Source: Bin87 sp965220105 (lineage in GTDB: Bacteria > Chloroflexota > Dehalococcoidia > Lucifugimonadales > UBA3495). Taken from it: 64,000 nucleotides of DNA. The notes under the pieces are model-generated. The model searched no databases, was not told where the DNA came from, and saw only the letters and a list, made by a program, of their open reading frames with translations. This document shows positions 25,402 to 33,470 of the stretch, in pieces. Within the stretch, counting starts at the first letter, position 1. Every line of letters begins with the position of its first letter. The DNA lies in assembly GCA_965220105.1 (NCBI GenBank), contig OZ244811.1:248001-312000 (forward strand). The letters are read 5' to 3'. The position numbers and the translations under genes are program-made.

Positions 25402-26829
25402 GTGATTGAAGATACTCTGTCCACACTATTCGCAATTCCCGGTTGGGACGCTAAACGCACCGCCTCCGTGGAGTTTACGGGCGGAACGGATCCCATGCTG
25501 CCCACGCCCTTCCGCATCGGAGAGACGGCAGCGGCCTGCCTGGCCGCCGTGGGCCTCGCCGTTTCCGACCTCTGGGAATTACGCACCGGTCGCCGCCAGG
25601 AGGTCAAGGTCGACGCTCGCCACGCCGCCGCCTCCCTGCGTAGCAGCCAGTACATGGCCATGGACGGCGCCACCGTCGCCCGCGAAAGGCCCTCCGTGAT
25701 GGGCGTCTACCCCGCGAAAAACGGCCGCTGGAGCTACCTCCACTGCAACTTCCCCAACCATCGCGCGGCGGCATTGGGCGTGCTGGGCGTCGAGGAAGAC
25801 CGGGATGCGGTGCGCCAGGCAGTTGCTCAGTGGGATGCCCTCGAACTCGAGGAGGCCATCATCGCTGCCCGGGGCGCCGGGGGAATGGTTCGCTCCATGG
25901 AGGAATGGTCGCAGCACCCGCAATCCGCCGCCATCGCCTCCTTGCCCCTGATGGAAATCGCGAAGATTGGCGATGCGCCGCCGGAACCCTTGCCCGACGG
26001 CCCCAGACCCCTCTCTGGAATCAGGGTGCTGGACCTTACCCGCGTGCTGGCTGGGCCCACCTGTGCTCGCACCTTGGCGGAACACGGCGCGGACGTGCTG
26101 AAGATTACCGCCAGCCACCTGCCCAGCAACGAAGCCCAGGAATACGACACCGGCCACGGCAAGCTCTCCGCCTACCTCGATCTTCGGGAGGAAAACGACG
26201 TGGAGACCCTGCGCGGGCTGGTCCGGCAGGGCGACGTGTTCTCCCAGGGCTACCGGCCGGGCACCCTCGCCCAGCGTGGCCTTTCTCCCGAGGGCCTGGC
26301 TGCGTTGCGACCGGGCATCGTGTATGTCTCGCTATCTGCCTTCGGGCGGATTGGACCGTGGGCCACTCGGCGCGGCTTCGATACCGTAGTGCAAACGGTG
26401 AGCGGTATCACCGACCGCCAGGGCAAGCTGTTCCCCGGGGCCGAGCCGGGCCCCCAGTTCTATCCGGTGTCTGCCATCGACTACTTGACCGGCTACCTGA
26501 TGGCCTTCGGGACCCTGCTGGCTTTGGCCCGCCGAGCCCGGGAAGGGGGCAGCTGGCTGGTACGCATCTCCCTGGCGCAAGCCGGCCGCTGGCTGGTCGA
26601 CCGTGGCCAGGTACCGGAAGCCCGCCTCCGGGATCTGCCCAAAGATTTCACCTCCGACGAGATAATCCGTTGGTCGACGGCCAGCGACGTACCCGGGGGC
26701 CGGCTACGTCACCTCGCTCCGGTGGTGCAGCTCTCGGAAACCCAACCCCACTGGGCCAGGCCCACAGTGCCGCTGGGCTATCACGACCCGGCATGGCCGG
26801 ACCGAACATCGTCAAAGCCAACGTCGTAA
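25402..26829 (+). CDS. Family III CoA transferase (CaiB/BaiF type)
   Basis: About 475 residues. The frame is open from 25270, but repeat sequence occupies that part. AAGGAG at 25386-25391 points to GTG 25402 or TTG 25396. Family features: RVLDLTRVLAGPTCARTLAE with HGADVLKI, YLDLREE, SQGYRPGTLAQRGLSP, and YVSLSAFGRIGPWATRRGFD, where the catalytic Asp is expected, then VVQTVSGI. The first 200 residues are a partial second domain (GETAAACLAAVGLAV, QEVKVDARHA), as in fused type III enzymes. The reaction is CoA transfer between carboxylic acids. It lies 143 bases upstream of the amidase pair, which fits activation of the acid released by amide hydrolysis. Confidence 0.85.
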   Translation: MIEDTLSTLFAIPGWDAKRTASVEFTGGTDPMLPTPFRIGETAAACLAAVGLAVSDLWELRTGRRQEVKVDARHAAASLRSSQYMAMDGATVARERPSVMGVYPAKNGRWSYLHCNFPNHRAAALGVLGVEEDRDAVRQAVAQWDALELEEAIIAARGAGGMVRSMEEWSQHPQSAAIASLPLMEIAKIGDAPPEPLPDGPRPLSGIRVLDLTRVLAGPTCARTLAEHGADVLKITASHLPSNEAQEYDTGHGKLSAYLDLREENDVETLRGLVRQGDVFSQGYRPGTLAQRGLSPEGLAALRPGIVYVSLSAFGRIGPWATRRGFDTVVQTVSGITDRQGKLFPGAEPGPQFYPVSAIDYLTGYLMAFGTLLALARRAREGGSWLVRISLAQAGRWLVDRGQVPEARLRDLPKDFTSDEIIRWSTASDVPGGRLRHLAPVVQLSETQPHWARPTVPLGYHDPAWPDRTSSKPTS

Positions 26830-26972
26830 ATCGGCCACTCCCTTTCGGCCAGGTTAATGGAACCAACGCTGTCGCCTGCTTACTCTGCGCCGCTACGTTC
26901 CGATAATCGAAAGACTACGCCGAGACTCCACCGGCGTTCGCCGCAGTGCAATTGTTCAATGAGGAGGTTTTC

Positions 26973-27164
26973 ATGCCGGATCTAACCAACGAAGAGGTGC
27001 AGGCGCTGGCCAAAGCGGTCAACCTCACCTTGGCCGAGCCCGAACTGAGCCAGGTTACTCACAGCCTGAACGCCATGCTCGAATCCATGGCGGCCATCAA
27101 CCCGCCGGGGTTCAACCTGGAAGAATACGTGGCCGTGGCCCAGCCGGCTGACCTGGAGGACTGA
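26973..27164 (+). CDS. Small GatC/AtzG-like amidase partner subunit
   Basis: 63 residues behind GAGGAGG. Sequence pattern LTNEEVQALAKAVNLTLAEP, HSLNAMLESMAAINPP and a final acidic QPADLED. This is the short helical wrap-around subunit seen next to GatA-type amidases; AtzG of 1-carboxybiuret hydrolase is the closest described type in length. The stop codon lies one base before the amidase ATG, which indicates translational coupling and a complex. It is too short and too different from standard GatC to support tRNA amidation. Confidence 0.75.
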   Translation: MPDLTNEEVQALAKAVNLTLAEPELSQVTHSLNAMLESMAAINPPGFNLEEYVAVAQPADLED

Positions 27165-27165
27165 C

Positions 27166-28599
27166 ATGGTTGCACAACACATTCCCTTTATGCCCGCTTC
27201 TGAACTGGCCCAAAATATTCGCGAAGGGCAAATCTCTCCGGTGGAAGCCGTTGACGCTTACCTGGATCGCATCGACGCAGTGGGCGACCAGCTGAACGCC
27301 TACATCACGGTGTGCGCCGATGAAGCCCGCGCCGAAGCCCGGCAGCTGGAAGCCGACCTGGCCGCCGGCAACGTGCGCGGGCCCCTCCACGGCGTGCCGG
27401 TCGGCATCAAGGACCAGATTCATACCGCCGGCATCCGCACCACCGACGCATCGAAGATTCGCGCCGATTTCGTGCCCGAGCAGGACGCAACCGTGGTGGC
27501 CCGACTCCGGGCCGCCGGCGCCATCATCATCGGCAAAACCAACATGAGCGAATTCGCCCTGGGCGATCCGATCAGCTCCTGGTTCGGCGCCGCCCGCAAC
27601 CCGTGGGATACCAGCCGCAACCCGGGTACGTCCAGCACCGGCAGCGGGGCCGCCACCGCCGGCTTCCTGTGCGCCACCTCCCTGGGCGAAGACACCGGCG
27701 GATCAATCCGTGGGCCCGCCGCCAACTGCGGCTTGGTCGGCATTCGCCCCACCTGGGGTCGCGTCAGTCGCGCCGGCGTGGACGGAGCCAGTTGGTCGGT
27801 CGACACCATCGGCCCCATCTCCCGAAGCGTGACCGACTGCGCCCTGACGTTGGGCGCTATCGCCGGACACGATCCCCGGGACCGGTATAGTCGACGGGAA
27901 CCGGTGCCGGATTATCTGGCCGCCCTGAACGAGGGCGTGTCGGGACTGCGAATCGGCGTTGTCCAGGAACTCATGGGAGGCCACGGCCTGACGCTCAACG
28001 AGCAGAGCGCCGCAGCGGTGGAAACCGCCATCGGGGTATTTCGTGAGTTGGGCGCCGACGTGGTCCCGGTGAGCCTGCCCCTGGCGCCGGTTACCGGGCC
28101 AATCGTTCGCACTATCACCAGCACCGAACGCGTCAGCCTCAACCCCGAATGGCTCCGCGAACGGCTGGAGGACTACCACCCCAACACCCGCGTTGCCTTT
28201 GCAGTGGGGAATCTGATCCCCGGCCAGGTGTATTACAAGGCTCTGAAACTCCGGGCGCTCATCAGGCGTCAGGTGTTTCAGATGTTCCGCGACGTTGACT
28301 TGCTGGTGCAGCCGACGTCATCCGGCCCGGCGGGACTGTTGGCGGACGAACCCGCCGTCGTCGGAAACAAGGAGACCGCTGCGGCGGCGCTGCGCGACGG
28401 CAGTTTTCGGGGACTCTACAGCCTCAGCGGCTGCCCGGCGTTGAGCATCCTGTGCGGGTTCACCCAGGATGGCGACACCGAGCTGCCCCTGGCGATGCAG
28501 ATAGCCGGTCCGCAGCTGGGCGAGGCCAACGTCCTGCGGGCCGCTTATGCCTACGAGCAATCTACCCCCTGGCATCTGCGCCGGCCACCGGAATTGTAG
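27166..28599 (+). CDS. Amidase signature family enzyme (GatA/AtzE-like)
   Basis: 477 residues. The Ser-cisSer-Lys triad can be seen: Lys in VGIKDQIHTAG, cis-Ser in the glycine-rich TSSTGSGAATAG, and the nucleophile Ser in EDTGGSIRGPAANCG. The family pattern RPTWGRVSRAGV and DTIGPISRSV follows. It is co-translated with the small GatC/AtzG-like protein. Hydrolyses an amide or carbamoyl compound. AtzE-like or general amidase is inferred; GatA of the tRNA amidotransferase is less likely because no GatB is nearby and the small subunit is atypical. Confidence 0.9.
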   Translation: MVAQHIPFMPASELAQNIREGQISPVEAVDAYLDRIDAVGDQLNAYITVCADEARAEARQLEADLAAGNVRGPLHGVPVGIKDQIHTAGIRTTDASKIRADFVPEQDATVVARLRAAGAIIIGKTNMSEFALGDPISSWFGAARNPWDTSRNPGTSSTGSGAATAGFLCATSLGEDTGGSIRGPAANCGLVGIRPTWGRVSRAGVDGASWSVDTIGPISRSVTDCALTLGAIAGHDPRDRYSRREPVPDYLAALNEGVSGLRIGVVQELMGGHGLTLNEQSAAAVETAIGVFRELGADVVPVSLPLAPVTGPIVRTITSTERVSLNPEWLRERLEDYHPNTRVAFAVGNLIPGQVYYKALKLRALIRRQVFQMFRDVDLLVQPTSSGPAGLLADEPAVVGNKETAAAALRDGSFRGLYSLSGCPALSILCGFTQDGDTELPLAMQIAGPQLGEANVLRAAYAYEQSTPWHLRRPPEL

Positions 28600-28840
28600 T
28601 TCCCAGAATTAGAGTTGTTGTCCGGCGCCGTAGTTGGCAACCGGCTACGGCGCGTTTCGTTGGCCGCTCCTGCGCGGGCGTCAAGCGGCGCGTGCGTTCA
28701 CCAACCGTGCGTTATCGCGTCAATATCGTCGGAAAATTGACACGCCTACCGGGGAGCCCTACACTCGGTCGAAACAAACCTGCCCATGTCGTTGACCGGG
28801 CGGGTGAAAATCGTCACAAATCGTCGTTGGAGGTAACTGT

Positions 28841-30517
28841 ATGCCTGAATTTGATTTGGTAATTCGTGGTGGCATCGTAATCGACGGCACAGGCCTACCC
28901 CGCATCCGCGCCGACATCGGAATCAAGGACGGTCGGGTGGCCATGATCAGCGGCCGGATAACCTCCGGCGGCGCCCGGGAACTGGACGCCAGCGGCTGCA
29001 TCGTCGCACCGGGAGCGGTGGACCTGCACACGCACTACGACGCCCAGCTCAACTGGGATCCCTACGCCTCCCTGTCCGGATGGTTTGGCGTAACCTCCCT
29101 GACCGTTGGACAGTGCGGCTTCGGGTTCGCGCCCACCCGTGCCCAGGACCGGGATCTCAACATGCGAATGATGAATCGCATCGAGGCAATACCCCTGGAA
29201 TCCATGCGCCTGGGTATGCGCTGGGATTGGGAAACCTTCCCCGAATATATGGACAGCCTTGACCGGCAGGGTCTGGGAGTGAATGTCGGCGCCCTGGTGC
29301 CGTTCTCGCCGCTCCGTGGCTACGTCCTCGGCATGATCCCGGCGCGGGAACGTACTTCCGTCACCGAGGGCGAGCTGAACCAGATGAAGCAGATCCTGTA
29401 CGACTCCATGAAAGCCGGAGCGTTTGGCCTGTCTGCCGATAAGAACCTGGAGGACCGGCCCGAGGACGGCAGCTGGCTGCCCAGCCACGTGGCGTCTCCC
29501 GAGGAGTTCTACGCCCTGTCCGAGGTGATGGGTCAATTTGGCGTGGGCCATCTGGGATGGACCATCGGTATCTCCGACGACCGACCCGGCCAACGGGAAA
29601 TGTTGGAAAAAATGTGCCGGCTGAGCGGACGCCCGCTGCACGTTGCCCTGGGCGACGAGGAAGGCTACGACTGGCTGGAGCAAGTCCGTAAGGAGGGCTT
29701 GCCCGTACTGGCGCAGCAGGGCTCGGTGCCAACCATTGCCGAGTTCAAACTCTCCGAGTACAACCTGTTCGACTACATGCCCAACTGGGTGCACCCGCTG
29801 GTTGGCAGCAAGGAAGAGCGCATCGCCAAGCTGTCCGAGGACGGCATCCGCGACGGCATGAAGCGGGACGTCCTCGACCGCCCCCACGCCAGGACAGACT
29901 GGACCCAGCTACAGGTAGTGGAGGTGGCCTTGGAACGGAACCTCAAGTACGAGGGGCTGTCCATCGCCGACATCGCCCAGGCCGAGGGCAAACACCCGCT
30001 GGACGCGTTCCTGGATATTGCCCTGGACGAAGACCTGGAAACGGAATTCGCCCACCCCGCCGGTGGCCAGGGCGACGAAGCCCGGGCCGAAAGGCTGGTA
30101 AATCCCTACGTCCACATCTCGGTGTCGGACGGCGGCGCCCACACCAGGTTCCTCGTCAACAGCGTGTGGCCCGTCTATTTCCTGGGGCACTGGATCCGCG
30201 ACAACGAGCTGATGACCCTGGAAGAGGCGCACCAGAAGATGAGCGCGCTGCCCGCCTGGTTCTCCGACATGAAGGGTCGCGGTACCCTGCGGGTTGGCGA
30301 CTGGGCCGACGTCATGATTTACAACATGGACGAGCTGGGGTTGATGTACGACAAGCCGCGCTTTGAGACCGACTTCCCCGGTGGGGAGAAACGGTTGGTG
30401 CAAAAGCCCACCGGGATCCGTTACATCCTGGTGAACGGCGCCGTTACCTTCGTGGAAAACGAGTGCACCGGCGCGCTGCCCGGCAAACTGCTCCGCAGTT
30501 ACGACATGGTGGGCTAA
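28841..30517 (+). CDS. N-acyl-D-amino-acid deacylase family amidohydrolase
   Basis: 558 residues, ATG behind GGAGG. Starts with a beta-sandwich strand set (DLVIRGGIVIDGTG, IGIKDGRVAMI). Metal-site motif: VDLHTHYDAQLNWDP (HxH). The cysteine of VGQCGFGFAP matches the zinc-bridging Cys of D-aminoacylase. The final Asp is in SVSDGGAHTRFL. A C-terminal strand set follows (GTLRVGDWADVMIYN). The reaction is inferred to be deacylation of an N-acyl-D-amino acid or hydrolysis of a cyclic amide. It is monocistronic and ends in a strong terminator. Confidence 0.88.
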   Translation: MPEFDLVIRGGIVIDGTGLPRIRADIGIKDGRVAMISGRITSGGARELDASGCIVAPGAVDLHTHYDAQLNWDPYASLSGWFGVTSLTVGQCGFGFAPTRAQDRDLNMRMMNRIEAIPLESMRLGMRWDWETFPEYMDSLDRQGLGVNVGALVPFSPLRGYVLGMIPARERTSVTEGELNQMKQILYDSMKAGAFGLSADKNLEDRPEDGSWLPSHVASPEEFYALSEVMGQFGVGHLGWTIGISDDRPGQREMLEKMCRLSGRPLHVALGDEEGYDWLEQVRKEGLPVLAQQGSVPTIAEFKLSEYNLFDYMPNWVHPLVGSKEERIAKLSEDGIRDGMKRDVLDRPHARTDWTQLQVVEVALERNLKYEGLSIADIAQAEGKHPLDAFLDIALDEDLETEFAHPAGGQGDEARAERLVNPYVHISVSDGGAHTRFLVNSVWPVYFLGHWIRDNELMTLEEAHQKMSALPAWFSDMKGRGTLRVGDWADVMIYNMDELGLMYDKPRFETDFPGGEKRLVQKPTGIRYILVNGAVTFVENECTGALPGKLLRSYDMVG

Positions 30518-30545
30518 CCCTCACCGTTCCGTCGTCCCCGCGAAA

Positions 30546-30581
30546 AACCCCGCCCCGGTACTTAATACTCGGGGCGGGGTT
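30546..30581. terminator. Bidirectional terminator hairpin
   Basis: AACCCCGCCCCG pairs perfectly with CGGGGCGGGGTT around a 12-base loop. It lies between convergent genes (deacylase on plus, Rieske protein on minus). Confidence 0.8.
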
Positions 30582-30648
30582 AACATTTCGATTCGTTTCA
30601 GTCCGAACGATCGCCAACCGACCGGCGCCGCGACGTTTCCCGTGATGG

Positions 30649-31017
30649 CTACTCGTCCGGCACCAACGCTATCAGGTGCTCGTTCTGCACGGTAACCAGG
30701 AACGCCTTCATGCGATAATCAGGGCGGTTAACGCAGGTGCCTTCGCCCTTTTCGTACTGCCAGCCGTGCCCGTCGCAGACGAACAACTCGTCACCCTCAT
30801 CCTCAATCTCTCCCCCCTGATGGGGGCAAATCGTCGACAACAGCTTGTACCCATCGCGCCCTCGCACCAGATAATACGCCGCGTCGCCCACCTTTATCGG
30901 ATGCGGCAGATCGGTGAACGAAGACTCTGCCCCCAGATCCACTCTGACCTTCTTTGACCGGGCCGAGCCACTGACCTGGCGAAGGGTAACGGTTCCTCTA
31001 CGACGTTCGGTAGTCAT
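30649..31017 (-). CDS. Rieske [2Fe-2S] domain protein
   Basis: 122 residues behind AAGGAAA. The cluster ligands are C64-x-H66 (ICPHQGG) and C81-x2-H84 (CDGHGWQY), in the normal spacing for a Rieske ferredoxin. An N-terminal basic segment replaces a signal peptide, so the protein is cytoplasmic. Such small Rieske proteins act as electron carriers or as detached oxygenase subunits. No ring-hydroxylating oxygenase alpha subunit is adjacent; the nearest oxygenase-type genes are about 28 kb away. Confidence 0.88.
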   Translation of the reverse strand: MTTERRRGTVTLRQVSGSARSKKVRVDLGAESSFTDLPHPIKVGDAAYYLVRGRDGYKLLSTICPHQGGEIEDEGDELFVCDGHGWQYEKGEGTCVNRPDYRMKAFLVTVQNEHLIALVPDE

Positions 31018-31156
31018 GGCAATTTCCTTCCCGCTGCTGTGAACTTTCTACAATGAGGATCGGACCAAGTATAACAAACCGGGCGGGCAGTGGCACCGAA
31101 ACGAGCCCGATGCTACACTGGCGGAGAATGCAATCCGTAAAGCACAGGAGGTTCTC

Positions 31157-32251
31157 ATGGTTGATTACGCAACTACGACCAATCTGGAGAAATACAACCT
31201 GGAAATCGGCGCGCCGGCCATCCGGTCGGTCGGACCCCTGGCCTTCGGACCAGACGGCGTAATGTTCATTGGCGACAACGTCGGTGCGGCCATTTTTGCC
31301 GTTGACGTCGGCGATGCGGATGTCGATAGTGGGCCGCAGGACGTGAACCTTGAAAGGTTTGACTCTTCCCTGGGGTCGTACTTGGGTTGCTCCCGGGATG
31401 ACGTGGCGATTCGGGATATGGCCGTTCATCCCACGTCGGGCAACCTCTATTTCTCGGTCATGCGAGGCAGCGGGGACGCCGCCGTGCCGGTGATAATCAA
31501 AGTCTCCAACGGCGGCGCCATCAGCGATGTACCGCTGGACGACATCGCCTATTCCCGGTACGACATCCAGGATGCAGCCGACGACGACGACCCGCGCCTG
31601 GTAACCCGGCTAAAGCTGCGAACGGTGACGGTGACCGACATGTCCTACGTGGACGGGCTCCTGCTGGTAGCGGGCACGTCTAACGAGGAATTCACCTCCA
31701 CCCTGCGGCGCATCCCCTTCCCCTTCAACGGCAACGCGGATTCCAACTCCCTGGAAATTTTCCACGTTTCCCACGGCCAGTACGAAACCGCAGCGCCCAT
31801 CCGCGCCTTCGTGCCCTACCAGGGCAACGCCAGCATCCTGGCCAGCTACACCTGCACACCGGTGGTGCAATTCTCGCTGGCCGAATTCGAGCCTGGAAAA
31901 CATGTCATGGGCAAAACCGTCGCCGAGCTGGGCTCGCATAACCATCCGCTGGACCTGATTTCCTACGAACACGAAGGCGATGAATATCTCCTGGTATGCA
32001 ACGACCGCCACCCGGTTTTCAAAATTGCCTGCAAAGACATCGATCAGCAGGGGCCCCTGACGGTGCCGGACGACTCCATGGACGCGTCGCCCGCCGACCC
32101 GGTAACTCCCGGAGTCGGTGTGCCGCGCCAACTGCTCCCTCATCCTGGCGTCAAGCGGATGGCCAACCTCAACGGCAGTGGCGTGCTGATGCTCCAGCAG
32201 GACGAGGATGGCAACACCCACCTCCATTCCTACGCCACCGACTCGCTGTGA
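31157..32251 (+). CDS. Beta-propeller-like hypothetical protein
   Basis: 364 residues behind AGGAGG. Repeated strand patterns of the form PLAFGPDGVMFIGD, DMAVHPTSGNLYFSV, and YEHEGDEYLLVCNDRH suggest a beta-propeller. Histidine-containing motifs (ELGSHNHPLDL) might bind metal. No signal peptide is visible. The stop codon overlaps the GTG start of the next gene, so the two proteins are made together. Function unknown. Confidence 0.6.
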   Translation: MVDYATTTNLEKYNLEIGAPAIRSVGPLAFGPDGVMFIGDNVGAAIFAVDVGDADVDSGPQDVNLERFDSSLGSYLGCSRDDVAIRDMAVHPTSGNLYFSVMRGSGDAAVPVIIKVSNGGAISDVPLDDIAYSRYDIQDAADDDDPRLVTRLKLRTVTVTDMSYVDGLLLVAGTSNEEFTSTLRRIPFPFNGNADSNSLEIFHVSHGQYETAAPIRAFVPYQGNASILASYTCTPVVQFSLAEFEPGKHVMGKTVAELGSHNHPLDLISYEHEGDEYLLVCNDRHPVFKIACKDIDQQGPLTVPDDSMDASPADPVTPGVGVPRQLLPHPGVKRMANLNGSGVLMLQQDEDGNTHLHSYATDSL

Positions 32252-33384
32252 CCTCAGACCGACCCCTAAACTTGGAATGGACCGAATCCTCGGGTCAAAT
32301 CCATCTCAGCATCAGCGGCTGGACTGAATCCGAACTCGAAGAATTGGGAGGGCTGGACGACGGCGACCTGCGTCGGCGCCTGGCCCTCCTGACCAGCGAA
32401 TCCCTGGCAACCGGCGGCGACCACCGAATCGTTCCCCAGGTGGCCGGCAGTTTCCACGTGGAAGCCGACTCGGTGTGCTTTGTTCCCCGTTTCCCGTTCG
32501 TTGACGGGATGACGTACGCGTTGCTGGTTCTTGCCAGCGGCCAGTGCCGGCAGCCCGAAATTTGGCCCATCCAGCGTCCAACCGTCCCTTTGGCGCCGAC
32601 CACCGAAGTGGTTGCCATCTACCCCACCGCTGCCGGGCTCCCGGTGAACCTGCTGCGGGTGTACGTCCAATTTTCTGCGCCCATGAGCGAGGGCTGGGCG
32701 GCGCGGGCAATCAGGGTTTGTCGGCAGGACACGGGCGCAGAACTGGAGGAAGTCTTTCTGCCATCCAATCCGGAGCTATGGGACCCATCGCGGCAGCGGT
32801 TGACGCTGCTGCTGGACCCGGGCCGCATCAAGCGCGGGTTGGCGCCCAACCTGGAAGCCGGATACCCGCTGGTCGAGGGCGTGCCCATCAGGTTAATCGT
32901 TAGCAGCGATTTCCGAGATGGGGCAGGTCGACCAATGAAAGCCGGCGCAGACCGTGGTTACCGCATTGGCCCAGCATTGAGGTCGCGCCTGGATACCGGT
33001 GGTTGGCGCTTAACGGAACCGGCAGCGGGTTCTCGGCGTCCGTTGGTCGTAGGTTTCGACCGCCCCCTAGACCACGGCCTGTTGCAACATAGCCTGGCGG
33101 TCCACGACGCCGGGGGATCGCCTCTGCCCGGGGAGGGGCAGTCCGGCGAGGGTGAGCGTTTTTGGCGGTTCACCCCAGCGATGCCCTGGCAAGAGGGTCA
33201 TCACCTCCTGGTCGCTGCGCCCAACCTGGAAGACGTGGCGGGGAACTCCCCAGCGCGAGTTTTTGACCGGGACATTACGCTAACTGAAACCCTGCCGCTG
33301 GCCGGCACACCGGAACCCATCAGTTTCTACTGCCTCCGGGCCGCCACCGTGGAGGGTTCGCACTCAGACGCGATAGGTTCCTGA
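32248..33384 (+). CDS. Protein with Ig-like (SbsA/Big_5-type) domains, coupled to the beta-propeller gene
   Basis: 378 residues from a GTG that overlaps the previous stop (GTGA). Two segments look like bacterial Ig-like domains: LRVYVQFSAPMSEGWAARAI with a following RVCRQDTGA, and VVGFDRPLDHGLLQHSLAV. Each is followed by a conserved 'W-x-P ... L' strand set (LWDPSRQRLTLLLDPGRIK). No signal peptide is seen. The family usually mediates carbohydrate or surface binding, but here it probably partners the propeller protein. Function not known. Confidence 0.6.
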   Translation: MTSDRPLNLEWTESSGQIHLSISGWTESELEELGGLDDGDLRRRLALLTSESLATGGDHRIVPQVAGSFHVEADSVCFVPRFPFVDGMTYALLVLASGQCRQPEIWPIQRPTVPLAPTTEVVAIYPTAAGLPVNLLRVYVQFSAPMSEGWAARAIRVCRQDTGAELEEVFLPSNPELWDPSRQRLTLLLDPGRIKRGLAPNLEAGYPLVEGVPIRLIVSSDFRDGAGRPMKAGADRGYRIGPALRSRLDTGGWRLTEPAAGSRRPLVVGFDRPLDHGLLQHSLAVHDAGGSPLPGEGQSGEGERFWRFTPAMPWQEGHHLLVAAPNLEDVAGNSPARVFDRDITLTETLPLAGTPEPISFYCLRAATVEGSHSDAIGS

Positions 33385-33470
33385 CCAGAGCTGGGAAACC
33401 TTCGTCGGCGCGGCCTTCCCGATTGGCGCGGTTTTCGCCATTTGCCGCCCGACTGCCGCCGCGCGCGGAG

